This document shows, piece after piece, positions 8,666 to 16,774 of a stretch of DNA of 64,000 nt (within the stretch, counting starts at the first letter, position 1; each line of letters begins with the position of its first letter). The DNA is from Mesorhizobium sp. M7A.F.Ca.US.008.03.1.1. GTDB taxonomy: Bacteria > Pseudomonadota > Alphaproteobacteria > Rhizobiales > Rhizobiaceae. The notes below the pieces were generated by a model. It was not told the origin of the DNA, did not search any database, and saw nothing but the letters and a program-made list of their open reading frames with translations. The stretch is taken from NCBI RefSeq assembly GCF_003997495.1, contig NZ_RZRU01000013.1:101556-165555 (forward strand), given 5' to 3'. The position numbers and the translations under genes are program-made.

Positions 8666-9537
8666 GGGCCGGTAGGATGGCGGTTTCGCGTGAATGCCTC
8701 CGGGCCAGCTATAAGGACGCCTGCAGGATGGAGATCGAAGCCCTAAAACCGGGCAACGTCCATCTGTTCGCCGACGGACACGGCATGTCCGCCGCCCAGT
8801 TCATGACAAGTGCGGAGGTTTCCTCCGGGCCGCTGACCGATCCTCGTCTGCCGGTCGGACAGCGCATGCTGGAGGCGGTGCGCGCGACGCGACTGGCGGT
8901 CGCAACCAATACCAATCTCGGAATCATCCTCCTCACAGGGCCTCTGATATGCGCCGCCGAAATGGGCGGTGACAGACTGCGAGACAATCTCGATTCGCTG
9001 CTTCGGGCCTTGAATGCGCAAGATACCAAGGCGGTATTCGAGGCGATCGTCACAGCCGCGCCAGGCGGCCTCGGAGAAGCCGCCAACGACGTGCGGCAGG
9101 AGCCGAAGGTTCATTTGCTGGACGCGATGCGAGAGGCCGCTGACCGCGACATGATCGCCCGCCAGTACGGCAGCTGTTTCGGCGACGTGTTCGGGGTCGG
9201 GCTCGCGGCGCTGGATGGAGCGTTGGCACATGGAGAAACCGGCATGTGGCCGACGGTATTCGTATACATGGCGTTTCTCTCCGGCTTCCCCGACAGCCAT
9301 GTGATGCGCAAGCACGGCGTTGACGTCGCAAATCAGGCGCGGCAGGAAGCCGTTGCCGTTCAGGCTGCGCTCCATGCCGAGGGCGACGAACCGTCGCGCA
9401 TTCGTCTGCTCATGGAGTTCGACCGCCGGCTGAAGGCCGACAACATCAACCCCGGCACCTCGGCCGACCTCACCGTGGCTACTCTTTTAGTCCACACCCT
9501 CGCCCTCACCTTGCATAATCGCGGCGTTGGTGCTTGA
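8662..9537 (+). CDS. Triphosphoribosyl-dephospho-CoA synthase-like (CitG/MdcB family) protein
   Basis: 291 residues from GTG 8662, which overlaps the upstream TGA; an ATG at 8677 is an alternative. The fold shows the all-helical CitG/MdcB signature EIEALKPGNVHLFADGHGM and a late NPGTSADLTVATLLV block. Classical members make the triphosphoribosyl-dephospho-CoA prosthetic group of citrate or malonate lyase, but no lyase genes are here. A homologue is regularly found in methylotroph H4MPT clusters, so a ribosyl or phosphoribosyl transfer step in dephospho-H4MPT assembly is a reasonable inference. The exact reaction is unknown to me. Confidence 0.75.
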   Translation: MRAGRMAVSRECLRASYKDACRMEIEALKPGNVHLFADGHGMSAAQFMTSAEVSSGPLTDPRLPVGQRMLEAVRATRLAVATNTNLGIILLTGPLICAAEMGGDRLRDNLDSLLRALNAQDTKAVFEAIVTAAPGGLGEAANDVRQEPKVHLLDAMREAADRDMIARQYGSCFGDVFGVGLAALDGALAHGETGMWPTVFVYMAFLSGFPDSHVMRKHGVDVANQARQEAVAVQAALHAEGDEPSRIRLLMEFDRRLKADNINPGTSADLTVATLLVHTLALTLHNRGVGA

Positions 9538-9546
9538 CTTCCAAAA

Positions 9547-9658
9547 GCGGAAGCTGTGCTTCCGCGGCTATCTAGCCAACCGGTCCGGGCAAATCCGGAC
9601 GCTGCCAACAAGGATAGCTGTCCATCGAGCGCCTGCTCGGTTGCAGCGTCCGTGGACA
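9547..9658 (+). promoter_or_regulatory. Structured leader upstream of fae
   Basis: Four potential stems lie in 112 bases. GCGGAAGC/GCTTCCGC (9547-9565, 3-base loop) is followed by GGCT/AGCC (9566-9577) and GTCCGG/CCGGAC (9583-9600). The last, TGTCCA/TGGACA (9619-9658), encloses CGAGC/GCTCG (9626-9639). The fae ribosome binding site starts 15 bases later. The first stem could instead terminate the upstream gene, but no T-run follows. Confidence 0.5.
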
Positions 9659-9686
9659 TCATAATTGTGTCTTGGAGGAAATTGGC

Positions 9687-10193
9687 ATGGCAAAAATCTC
9701 AAAGGTTATGGTCGGTGAATCGCTGGTGGGAGACGGCAACGAGGTCGCGCATGTCGACCTGCTCATCGGCCCGCGGGGGAGCGCGGTCGAAACGGCATTT
9801 TGCAACGCGCTTACCAACAACAAGGACGGCTTTACTTCGCTTTTGGCGGTGATCGCGCCCAATCTTCAATGCAAACCCAACACCGTGATGTTCAACAAGG
9901 TCACGATCAAGGGCGCCAAACAGGCGGTCCAGATGTTCGGTCCGGCGCAGCACGCCGTGGCAAAGGCCGTGCAGGACAGCGTTGCGGACGGGACCATTCC
10001 GGCCAACGAAGCAGACGACGTGTTCATCTGCGTCGGGGTATTCATCCATTGGGACGCGGCGGACGACGCCAAGATCCAGAAATACAATTACGAGGCGACA
10101 AAGGAAGCTATCCAGCGCGCCGTGGCAGGAACCCCGACCGCCGCCGAAGCCACGGCCCAGCGCGACAAGGTCAAGCATCCGTTCGCAGCCTAG
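9687..10193 (+). CDS. fae: Formaldehyde-activating enzyme
   Basis: 168 residues from ATG 9687, preceded by GGAGGAA. Fae condenses formaldehyde with H4MPT to methylene-H4MPT, the entry reaction of the pathway. The N-terminus MAKISKVMVGESLVGDGNE, then VAHVDLLIGPRGSAVETAFCN with the catalytic-region His at residue 22, is almost identical to the well-studied Methylobacterium enzyme. KYNYEATKEAIQRAV near the C-terminus is also conserved. The protein is cytoplasmic and usually very abundant, which fits the separate 149-base upstream region with structure and a strong downstream hairpin. Confidence 0.97.
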   Translation: MAKISKVMVGESLVGDGNEVAHVDLLIGPRGSAVETAFCNALTNNKDGFTSLLAVIAPNLQCKPNTVMFNKVTIKGAKQAVQMFGPAQHAVAKAVQDSVADGTIPANEADDVFICVGVFIHWDAADDAKIQKYNYEATKEAIQRAVAGTPTAAEATAQRDKVKHPFAA

Positions 10194-10279
10194 ACAAGAG
10201 ACAGCCCCGCACAGGAAAAACCCTCTTCTGAGACGGATGGTCTGTTGCGTCGGCTGAAAAAAGTTCTGGGCTTTTGAAA

Positions 10280-10319
10280 CGTCAACTCCCGAAGGGCGCA
10301 CGCCCTTCGGGAGTTGACG
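10280..10319. terminator. Perfect 19-bp hairpin between convergent fae and HisA-like gene
   Basis: CGTCAACTCCCGAAGGGCG (10280-10298) is exactly complementary to 10301-10319 with only CA between. It sits between convergent genes and can act in both directions. There is no clear T-run, so it may stop or protect transcripts rather than be a textbook intrinsic terminator. Confidence 0.75.
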
Positions 10320-10330
10320 AGCAACGATGA

Positions 10331-11041
10331 TCAGGCGCCGAGTGACGCGAGGCGGCCGGGCGTGAGCGTAGCGTTGTGCAATGAGGTTGCGACCAGCGCC
10401 GCGGCGACGCCCATTGCGGACAAGGCCCTGATATCGTTCTCATCGCGGACGCCGCCGGCCGCGATGACGGCGCGATTTCCGGCCTTGGCCTTGACCTCCT
10501 GCAACCGCCCGAAGTCGGGACCGGCGGCCGCACCGACCTTGGCCAGCGTCATGACAATCACCTTTTGCGGCCAAAGCTCGGGCTCATCGAGAAGAGAACG
10601 CGGTCCGCAAAAACTATCGCCGACGAAATCAAGCGACAGGATGAGATCGGGATGATCGCGAAAACGCCGCAGCAACATGTCGTCCTGCTGCGATTCAGAG
10701 CCCAGAACAGGAGACAGCGAGCGTTCGGCAAGCGCCGCCAAAAGTGTCTTTTCGTCGGCCACGCCGGCATCGACCCAAAGTTCCGGCGGCTCCGCCATCG
10801 TCCTCAGCCGGGCGAGTGCGTCGCTGTTTGGCGCACCGCCTTCGATAGCGTCCAGATCTGCGATGTAGAAGGTCGAAAAAGGATAAAGCCCACGCAGTCC
10901 TTCAGCGACCGCGACGACATCAGGGCTTCGGCTGAGCGGCGTAACGATCGGCCTGTAGCGATCGCGTTTTCCCTGCTGGGCGCGAACCACCACGCCATCT
11001 TTCAGGTCGAGAACCGGAATGATACGCAACGCTTTACTCAC
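10331..11041 (-). CDS. HisA/HisF-family protein of the methylotrophy cluster
   Basis: 236 residues from GTG 11041 (GGAGG a short distance upstream), chosen because the conserved barrel start LRIIPVLDLKDGVVVRAQQG follows at once; longer in-frame starts exist. It is a TIM-barrel related to phosphoribosylformimino-AICAR isomerase, with DAGVADEKT and AAGGVRDENDIRAL strand-loop segments. True HisA is encoded with other his genes; this homologue is a conserved member of H4MPT clusters and is likely to act on a sugar phosphate or pterin-ribosyl intermediate. Function unproven. Its start lies only 33 bases from the divergent kinase-like gene. Confidence 0.75.
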   Translation of the reverse strand: MSKALRIIPVLDLKDGVVVRAQQGKRDRYRPIVTPLSRSPDVVAVAEGLRGLYPFSTFYIADLDAIEGGAPNSDALARLRTMAEPPELWVDAGVADEKTLLAALAERSLSPVLGSESQQDDMLLRRFRDHPDLILSLDFVGDSFCGPRSLLDEPELWPQKVIVMTLAKVGAAAGPDFGRLQEVKAKAGNRAVIAAGGVRDENDIRALSAMGVAAALVATSLHNATLTPGRLASLGA

Positions 11042-11074
11042 CGACCAATTGCCTCCGTCATGAAAGCTTGAAGC

Positions 11075-12112
11075 GTGGAAAAAAGAAAGGGCATCATTGC
11101 CGGTTTCGACATTGGCGGCGCGCATCTGAAGGTGACCCGCGCACAAGACGGTCGCATCGTCGAGGCGGTAACGATCGCAACGCCGCTGTGGCAAGGGCTG
11201 CACAAGCTGGCTTCAGCCCTCGACGAAACGGCTCCGATCTACGCGGGTGCGGATCTCAACGCATTCACCATGACAGGCGAACTGTCGGACATCTTTCCGT
11301 CCCGCGATGTCGGCGTAGCGGCTCTGCTGGGTCAGATTTCCACCCATTTCCCCACAGACAAAAAGCTGGTCTATGCTGGACCATCCGGCTTCGTCGGGGT
11401 CGAGCGGGCAGCGCAGCTAGCCGCCGATGTGGCTTCCGCCAATTGGCACGCGACAGCCTTGTTGGTGGCAAAACTCGCCGGCGATGCCCTGTTCGTCGAC
11501 ATGGGCTCCACCACCACGGATATTATCGCCATCAAGAACGGCGCCGTGGCCAATGACGGCTACACCGATGCCGGACGGCTTCTAACCGGCGAATTGGTCT
11601 ATACCGGCTTTACTAGGACATTCCTGTTCGGCGTAGCCTCGTCGGCTCCCGTCCATGGCAGGCTAACGCCGCTGATGAACGAGTATTTCGCCTCGATCGC
11701 CGACGCTCACCGCATCCTGGGCGTGCTCGACGAGGAGGACGACAGGCACCCTCCCGCCGACGGCAAGGAAAAGACCGTGGACGGCTCGATCGCGCGGCTG
11801 GCGCGCATGGTCGGGCGCGACGCCACTGACCTGACCCCGCCGGAATGGGGTGAAGTCGCGCGCTGGTTCAGCGAGCAGCAACTGCGCAAAGTGCACGATG
11901 CAGCGGCGCTGGTTGCCGGAACCCTGCCTCGGGATGTCCCGATCGTCGGCGCCGGAATCGGCCGCTGGCAGATCAGGCGACTGGCCGAACGCATGGAACG
12001 CAGTTACGTCGATTTCGCCGACATCATCCCCGCCGATGACACCGTTCGCAGACAAGCGAGCAGCGCGGCACCCGCGTCCGCGGTGGCACTTTTGGCTGGA
12101 TATCCTTCGTAA
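11075..12112 (+). CDS. ASKHA/hydantoinase-like kinase family protein, H4MPT-pathway associated
   Basis: 345 residues from GTG 11075. It shows ASKHA-fold phosphate loops, GFDIGGAHLKVT near residue 10 and VDMGSTTTDII near residue 145, resembling the hydantoinase/oxoprolinase group. A homologue is annotated in methylotrophs as an H4MPT-linked C1 transfer pathway protein; an ATP-dependent kinase or ligase step in cofactor synthesis is inferred. The stop codon lies inside a 22-base tandem duplication (12092-12138). It is convergent with the DUF447 gene. Confidence 0.75.
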   Translation: MEKRKGIIAGFDIGGAHLKVTRAQDGRIVEAVTIATPLWQGLHKLASALDETAPIYAGADLNAFTMTGELSDIFPSRDVGVAALLGQISTHFPTDKKLVYAGPSGFVGVERAAQLAADVASANWHATALLVAKLAGDALFVDMGSTTTDIIAIKNGAVANDGYTDAGRLLTGELVYTGFTRTFLFGVASSAPVHGRLTPLMNEYFASIADAHRILGVLDEEDDRHPPADGKEKTVDGSIARLARMVGRDATDLTPPEWGEVARWFSEQQLRKVHDAAALVAGTLPRDVPIVGAGIGRWQIRRLAERMERSYVDFADIIPADDTVRRQASSAAPASAVALLAGYPS

Positions 12113-12138
12113 GCAGTTGGCTGGATATCCTTCGTAAG
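12092..12138. repeat. 22-base tandem duplication across the stop of the kinase-like gene
   Basis: The 22-base unit at 12092-12113 (TTGGCTGG ... TTCGTAAG) is repeated exactly at 12117-12138, a 25-base period. The first copy encodes the last residues and stop of the kinase-like protein; the second is outside the gene. It looks like a recent slippage event. Confidence 0.85.
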
Positions 12139-12157
12139 TAGGTTGCGGCGCTCGCGC

Positions 12158-12748
12158 CTATGCTCGCGCGTCCTCGCTACCGGAACCTTTGGCGGTCAAG
12201 TGATCGCTGACACGCTGCATCAGCCAGCCCCAGGCTTCCTTTTCACCGTCGCCTGCTGTCTTTTCGATGGCGATCGAAAGGTAGGCGATTTCCGCCTCGA
12301 TCTTGTCGCGCGGCAGCATGCCGAGCCGGCTGACCAGAATGGCCAGCTCAAGCACCGCCGCCTTGGCTCGGTTGAGGCCGGTGAACGGCGCAAGCGCTTC
12401 CTCCCGCACCACGCGGCAGAAATAGCGAGGACGCACGCCATTGTCATCGACCGCTTGGACTTCGAGGCCCGAATACGCCAGCGCCGACTCGAGCCTCGGC
12501 ACCGGAAACCCGTCAACCGGAACGGTTGGCCAATGCTTGCGGCCTGTCAGGCAGCCGGCAAAGACACGCACATCGTCGGTATAATTGGCGATGGCGAACG
12601 GCACTTCGGCAAGATTGTCGAGCGTGACCGACGGCCGGAAAGGCGCGATCACCCAACCGTCATTCTCGGCAATGATGCCGATCGGCGCGATGTGGACGTT
12701 GCCTGCCTTGTTGACCGTCGTGATGATCGATTCGCGAATGTAGGGCAT
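12158..12748 (-). CDS. DUF447 family (flavin-binding-like) protein
   Basis: 196 residues from ATG 12748 (MPYIRESIITTVNKAG). The protein matches the DUF447 family of archaea and methylotrophs, which has a split-barrel FMN-binding-like fold: IAPIGIIAENDGWVIAPFRPS followed by a DNLAEVPFAIANYTDDVRVF block. The family clusters with methanopterin and methanofuran genes. No reaction is established to my knowledge. It is the last gene of the four-gene minus-strand operon starting at 16524, 4 bases after its upstream neighbour. Confidence 0.75.
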   Translation of the reverse strand: MPYIRESIITTVNKAGNVHIAPIGIIAENDGWVIAPFRPSVTLDNLAEVPFAIANYTDDVRVFAGCLTGRKHWPTVPVDGFPVPRLESALAYSGLEVQAVDDNGVRPRYFCRVVREEALAPFTGLNRAKAAVLELAILVSRLGMLPRDKIEAEIAYLSIAIEKTAGDGEKEAWGWLMQRVSDHLTAKGSGSEDARA

Positions 12749-12752
12749 GATC

Positions 12753-14147
12753 CTAGCGCTCTTTCCTCGCGCGGAGCGTCTGGCCCGGCTCGGCAAGACG
12801 GGTACGGTCGGTTTCGGGAGCCGGCGCGGCAACGCCCCATGCGAGCGGCTCGTCCTGCACATAACGCTTGCCGAGGCGCCACGCGATCTCCGCTTTCATC
12901 AGTTCCGCGCCGAGGTAAAAAGCATGTGCACCATCGGCGTTGACATCCAGCCCGGCAAAAAGTTCGAACGTATCCGTGGCAACCGCATGCCCTTTGCTAT
13001 TGAAAACATGGATGCCGTCCTCCGCTACCGCGATCCGGAAGTTGGCGTCGCGCACCTGGGCCGCCAATGCCTCGATATCGTCGGTGGAGGCTGTGAAGGG
13101 CTTGCGATCGTGGATCTGCAACAGCCCTGGGTGATAGCCGCGCGGCAACGCGCCGTCCGTGCAAGCAGCCAACATGACGCGGCGGGCGATATCGTGCTCC
13201 TCGATCGTCCGCACCGTGTGTGGGCTGACATGCACCGCCAGCACGTTTCGGATCCGGAGTTCCGAGCAGAGTCCCGTTAAAACGGCGGTCACGCCGGAAC
13301 TGTCCGCGTCGGTCAATTCGGTGAGATTGCCGGTGCCCATCAGCAATTCGACGTCCGGCCAGCGGCGCCGTGCCTCGATGAAGCGCCCGAGTGAAACGGC
13401 GAAGCCGAAATGGATCGGGTCGAGCACGGGATCGGCAATGAAGTCGACACCGGCCTTTTGCGCGGCTTCGATGGCCCGGCCGAGCGAATCCAGATCGCCA
13501 GGCGTGGACGGTATCAACACCGCCGTAGCCCTGTGATCGAAGATCAACGGGAGCGTGTTCTCATCGAGGCTGAGAAGATAGTCCGCGCCGGCGCGCGCCC
13601 CGATCGCCAGTTCGTCCACGCTCGCCGAATCGACGCTGACCATAAATCCCCGTGCCTTGAGCGCCCGCACAGCCTCCGCCAGCAACGGAAACGGCGTCTC
13701 CGGCAGGCAGCCCAGATCGATGACATCGGCGCCGGCCGCAGCCAACATCGAGGCCCTCGCCATCAGCGCCTCGACCGACAGCATCGGCGCATCGACGATC
13801 TCGGCGAAGATGCGCATATCGTGACGCGTCAGATCCGGCGGCTTGCCCGCCCGGCCAAGGAAGGCTGGAAGGTCAGCGATCTCGTCGGGGCCGCGCACAA
13901 ATGGCACGCCGAAATGCTCCGACAGGTGCTCGATGATTCCCCGATAGCGTCCGGGCAGGATGATGCGGTCGACGTCTCCTGTCAGCGTGAGCCGACGCTT
14001 CACAATGTCCTCGCTCATCAGCGCGGCGACCTTGACGCCGACGTCGACGATTTCCCACGCGAATTCGGTTCTGCCCAGCCCGGCCAGCAGCCGTTCCAGC
14101 CGCGCCTTGGCCAGATGGCCGGTAAGAAAAACCAGCCGCTCAGCCAT
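12753..14147 (-). CDS. Dihydropteroate-synthase-like protein (H4MPT biosynthesis)
   Basis: 464 residues. The central part (about 125-300) looks like a dihydropteroate synthase TIM barrel: GADVIDLGCLPETPF, FMVSVDSASVDELAIGARAGADY and DPVLDPIHFGF. The N-terminal 110 residues form an extra domain found in archaeal and methylotroph versions. In methanogens homologues have been proposed to join the pterin and arylamine halves of methanopterin. It overlaps the flavoprotein gene upstream by 8 bases. Assignment to the DHPS-like family is solid; the exact reaction is inferred. Confidence 0.8.
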   Translation of the reverse strand: MAERLVFLTGHLAKARLERLLAGLGRTEFAWEIVDVGVKVAALMSEDIVKRRLTLTGDVDRIILPGRYRGIIEHLSEHFGVPFVRGPDEIADLPAFLGRAGKPPDLTRHDMRIFAEIVDAPMLSVEALMARASMLAAAGADVIDLGCLPETPFPLLAEAVRALKARGFMVSVDSASVDELAIGARAGADYLLSLDENTLPLIFDHRATAVLIPSTPGDLDSLGRAIEAAQKAGVDFIADPVLDPIHFGFAVSLGRFIEARRRWPDVELLMGTGNLTELTDADSSGVTAVLTGLCSELRIRNVLAVHVSPHTVRTIEEHDIARRVMLAACTDGALPRGYHPGLLQIHDRKPFTASTDDIEALAAQVRDANFRIAVAEDGIHVFNSKGHAVATDTFELFAGLDVNADGAHAFYLGAELMKAEIAWRLGKRYVQDEPLAWGVAAPAPETDRTRLAEPGQTLRARKER

Positions 14148-14691
14148 CGCTTGCGAGTTCGGCCTGGCGCCGTACGAGCGAGGCTTCGAGATCAGCGAGC
14201 GACTCGACCACCTGGGTCCGCTCGAAATTCTTCAACTGCTTGGTATTTTCCAGGTCGATCCTGCGCGGATAGACCTTGACCAGCCCGTGCGGTGCCTGGG
14301 TCTCGAGTTCCGGCGCGGTGTCGCAAGCAAAGACGATGGCTGGCACACGGCACTTTCCCGCTTGGGCAAAGACATTGGTGGCGAGCGTGTCGGAAATGCC
14401 ATGCACGCATTTGGCGACCGTGTTGGACGTGGCCGGCGCCACCACGACCGTGTGATAGACACCGTGGTAGAATTCGCCGACCGGGATCGCGCTCGCGGTC
14501 TTGTCGTGCAGCACGCGCGTCGTCTCCGGGAAATCAAGTTTAAGCTTGTACATGCGCAGCACTTCGTTGGCGGCCTTCGACACGAAGACATCGCAATGTT
14601 CGAGTTGGCGAACAAGTGCGAAGCTCTCCGTAAAAAAATGCCCGGAACCCGTCAGAACCCACGCCCAGCGCGGCACATGCAGCTTCACCAT
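14140..14691 (-). CDS. Archaeal-type flavoprotein, probable dihydromethanopterin reductase (DmrB/AfpA-like)
   Basis: 183 residues of the flavoprotein (PF02441-like) fold: WAWVLTGSGHFFTESFAL at the N-terminus binds FMN phosphate, and VVAPATSNTVAKCVHGISD is the second conserved block. In Burkholderia a homologue, DmrB, reduces dihydromethanopterin to H4MPT, whereas Methylobacterium uses an unrelated DmrA. No dmrA is seen here, so the DmrB role is likely. It lies 3 bases after the fused mfnB-folB-mfnE gene and overlaps the DHPS-like gene. Confidence 0.78.
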   Translation of the reverse strand: MVKLHVPRWAWVLTGSGHFFTESFALVRQLEHCDVFVSKAANEVLRMYKLKLDFPETTRVLHDKTASAIPVGEFYHGVYHTVVVAPATSNTVAKCVHGISDTLATNVFAQAGKCRVPAIVFACDTAPELETQAPHGLVKVYPRRIDLENTKQLKNFERTQVVESLADLEASLVRRQAELASDG

Positions 14692-14694
14692 CGG

Positions 14695-16524
14695 CTATCC
14701 CGCCTTCTTTGCCGACGACCCTGTTGAAGCCACGATCCGGATGCCGGGCAACTTGCCCAACGCGAGCATCGCGCCGGCCTCGGCAGCATCCTTCGGACCG
14801 GCGAGATGGAAATCGACGCCGTCGGGCAGCATGGCGGCAAAGCCTGGGTCGACAATGCCTCGGGTCCTCAGGCTGTCAGCGGTATCGCCGTCGAAGAACG
14901 CACCGGTCTGCTTGATAAGCAACAGCGCGTTCGCGCCAAGCTTGCCGGCAAGCCAGGCGGCCAGAGAATCGGAGGTAATGTCCCACGAGGCCGGAACATC
15001 CAGCGCCGGCAGTGCCAGTGACGACGGCAGCCACACCGGAACCTTCCCCGCCTCCAACGCTCGCCCGATCTCGTCCAGCGACCGGGCCGGCGTCAGCCTT
15101 TGGTCCCGGTCGAGGATGACATGGCCGAACTGCTCCATGGCCAGGATCGCCATGGCATGAGCGGCGGTGTCGGAAAAATCCATGCGGGTCTGCGTCTCGC
15201 GCACATGATCGGCAAAGAGCCCGCCGCCGGGCACGATGACGATCGGCAGCCTGGAACCCGCCAGCGCTGCGATCCAGCTCTTCATCTCCGCCGCATGGGC
15301 CGTGCTGCCGCCAAGCTTGACGATGGCCCTTCGGAGCATTTCGGGGCGTTCCTGGCGCGGCCGGAAAACAACGCTTCGGTCTTTTCGGCCAGCAGTGCCG
15401 GAGGCCGCGCCGCGTCCCGCCGATTGGCGCTTGCGTTCGATCTCGACGCCGACGCCGCCGGGACCGAGCTCGAGCTTTTCCACCCTTACCGTGACGCGCA
15501 CGACACGCTGGTTCTCCAGGACGTGCGCTGCCACCTGCTCGGCCAAAGCCTCGCTGAGCTGGATATGGCCCCGCGCGACGATGGTGCGAATGCCGTCCAT
15601 GATGATGTCGTAGGACAACACATGGCGCATGTCCTCGGGATGGTCGGTGATTTGCAGCACGTCGGCGGTCACATCAAAGCGCACTTTTTGAGTATGGCCA
15701 TGCTCGAAGCTGTAGGCACCGATCTGAACCGGCAGTACAAAATCCCGCACAAAAATCCTGTCCGTGCCCAGTGCCGAATCGGTGTCCGGCGAATAGCCTC
15801 TCGCCGCCAACAGGCGATAGTCGATACTCGATTGACCGCCGGTCGCGGATTCCGCCGGGACCAACTCGCGAATCTGCGAGACCGCCTCGGCGCTGATCGA
15901 ACTGGTGCGACCGGAATGGCCACACAGCGCCCCCCGAAAGCCGAGAAAATCGGGAGCGAAAGGCAAGAGACGCGGAATATCCGGAGCTTCCAGCGATCCA
16001 CTCAGGCCGACCATCAGACCGAGCGATTTCGTTCGATCGACGAATCCCGGAATGCGCTCCGGCGGCAGATGATCGAGCAGCCGGCCCTTCCCCTTTTGCG
16101 CGGTATCGACCATCACGCCATGGAATCGATGCCTGGCGAACATCGGCAGAAGCTCGAAGTCCGGCGCCAAATCGGCAAACAGCACGGCAATCAGCTTCGT
16201 TCGTGCGGCGAGCGGTTCGAGCGCCTGTGCGCAGGCAGAGATATTTGCCGAAGGAAAAAATCCGATCTTCACATAATCGACGCCGGTCGCCGCGATCTCT
16301 TCGGCCTTGATGCGGATCGTTTCAGGTTCCATCGGCAGGTCGCCGCAGACCGCGCTGACCGGAGCCCGACCAGCGATGAACGAAATCGTTCGGCGCATGG
16401 TTTCCGTGGACACCGCGCCCAGGGCTCCCGCCTTCGGGTCCTTCAGGTCGACGATATCGACACCTCCAGAAAGAGCGATCTCCGCCTCTTCGATGCCGGT
16501 GACGCTTGCCAGCATTCTGGTCAT
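14695..16524 (-). CDS. Triple-domain fusion: MfnB-like, FolB-like and MfnE-like
   Basis: 609 residues in one uninterrupted frame with three recognisable domains. Residues 1 to about 240 are MfnB/DUF556 (furan ring synthesis from glyceraldehyde 3-phosphate), with the catalytic-lysine region DIVDLKDPKAGALGA at 23-37. Residues about 255-370 resemble dihydroneopterin aldolase FolB, with IGAYSFEHG and the late Lys in VRVEKLEL. Residues about 398-600 are an amino acid kinase-fold domain (AIVKLGGSTAHA), like MfnE, which phosphorylates the aminomethylfuran phosphate of methanofuran. So one chain covers methanofuran steps and a pterin step. An internal ATG at the kinase start could also give a separate product. 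First gene of its operon. Confidence 0.85.
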   Translation of the reverse strand: MTRMLASVTGIEEAEIALSGGVDIVDLKDPKAGALGAVSTETMRRTISFIAGRAPVSAVCGDLPMEPETIRIKAEEIAATGVDYVKIGFFPSANISACAQALEPLAARTKLIAVLFADLAPDFELLPMFARHRFHGVMVDTAQKGKGRLLDHLPPERIPGFVDRTKSLGLMVGLSGSLEAPDIPRLLPFAPDFLGFRGALCGHSGRTSSISAEAVSQIRELVPAESATGGQSSIDYRLLAARGYSPDTDSALGTDRIFVRDFVLPVQIGAYSFEHGHTQKVRFDVTADVLQITDHPEDMRHVLSYDIIMDGIRTIVARGHIQLSEALAEQVAAHVLENQRVVRVTVRVEKLELGPGGVGVEIERKRQSAGRGAASGTAGRKDRSVVFRPRQERPEMLRRAIVKLGGSTAHAAEMKSWIAALAGSRLPIVIVPGGGLFADHVRETQTRMDFSDTAAHAMAILAMEQFGHVILDRDQRLTPARSLDEIGRALEAGKVPVWLPSSLALPALDVPASWDITSDSLAAWLAGKLGANALLLIKQTGAFFDGDTADSLRTRGIVDPGFAAMLPDGVDFHLAGPKDAAEAGAMLALGKLPGIRIVASTGSSAKKAG

Positions 16525-16774
16525 TTGAACAGTTTCTCCAGTTTGGAGGACAAGACGTTTTTATAGAGGCGGTCGATAACCCTGCGCCACGTCACGTCGG
16601 TGTTGCCACGCGAATTGACGCCGGCGACCTTCCGCACCGTTCCGGCAGGCGCGAAAAGTCCCCCGATAGGGTTTGATAAATTTTGCGGGTCGGCTAAGCT
16701 GATCATGGGCACCTTGACTTGGCGCGGGGCCGGCAACCGTCGGACCTTTGCGCAAGAATGGGTAATTACTATCG
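16525..16774. other. Divergent intergenic region between H4MPT and quinoprotein ABC operons
   Basis: 250 bases separate two operons that start in opposite directions. I see no reliable ORF, repeat or strong hairpin. It must hold the promoters of both operons, but no clear consensus boxes could be picked by eye. Confidence 0.6.
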
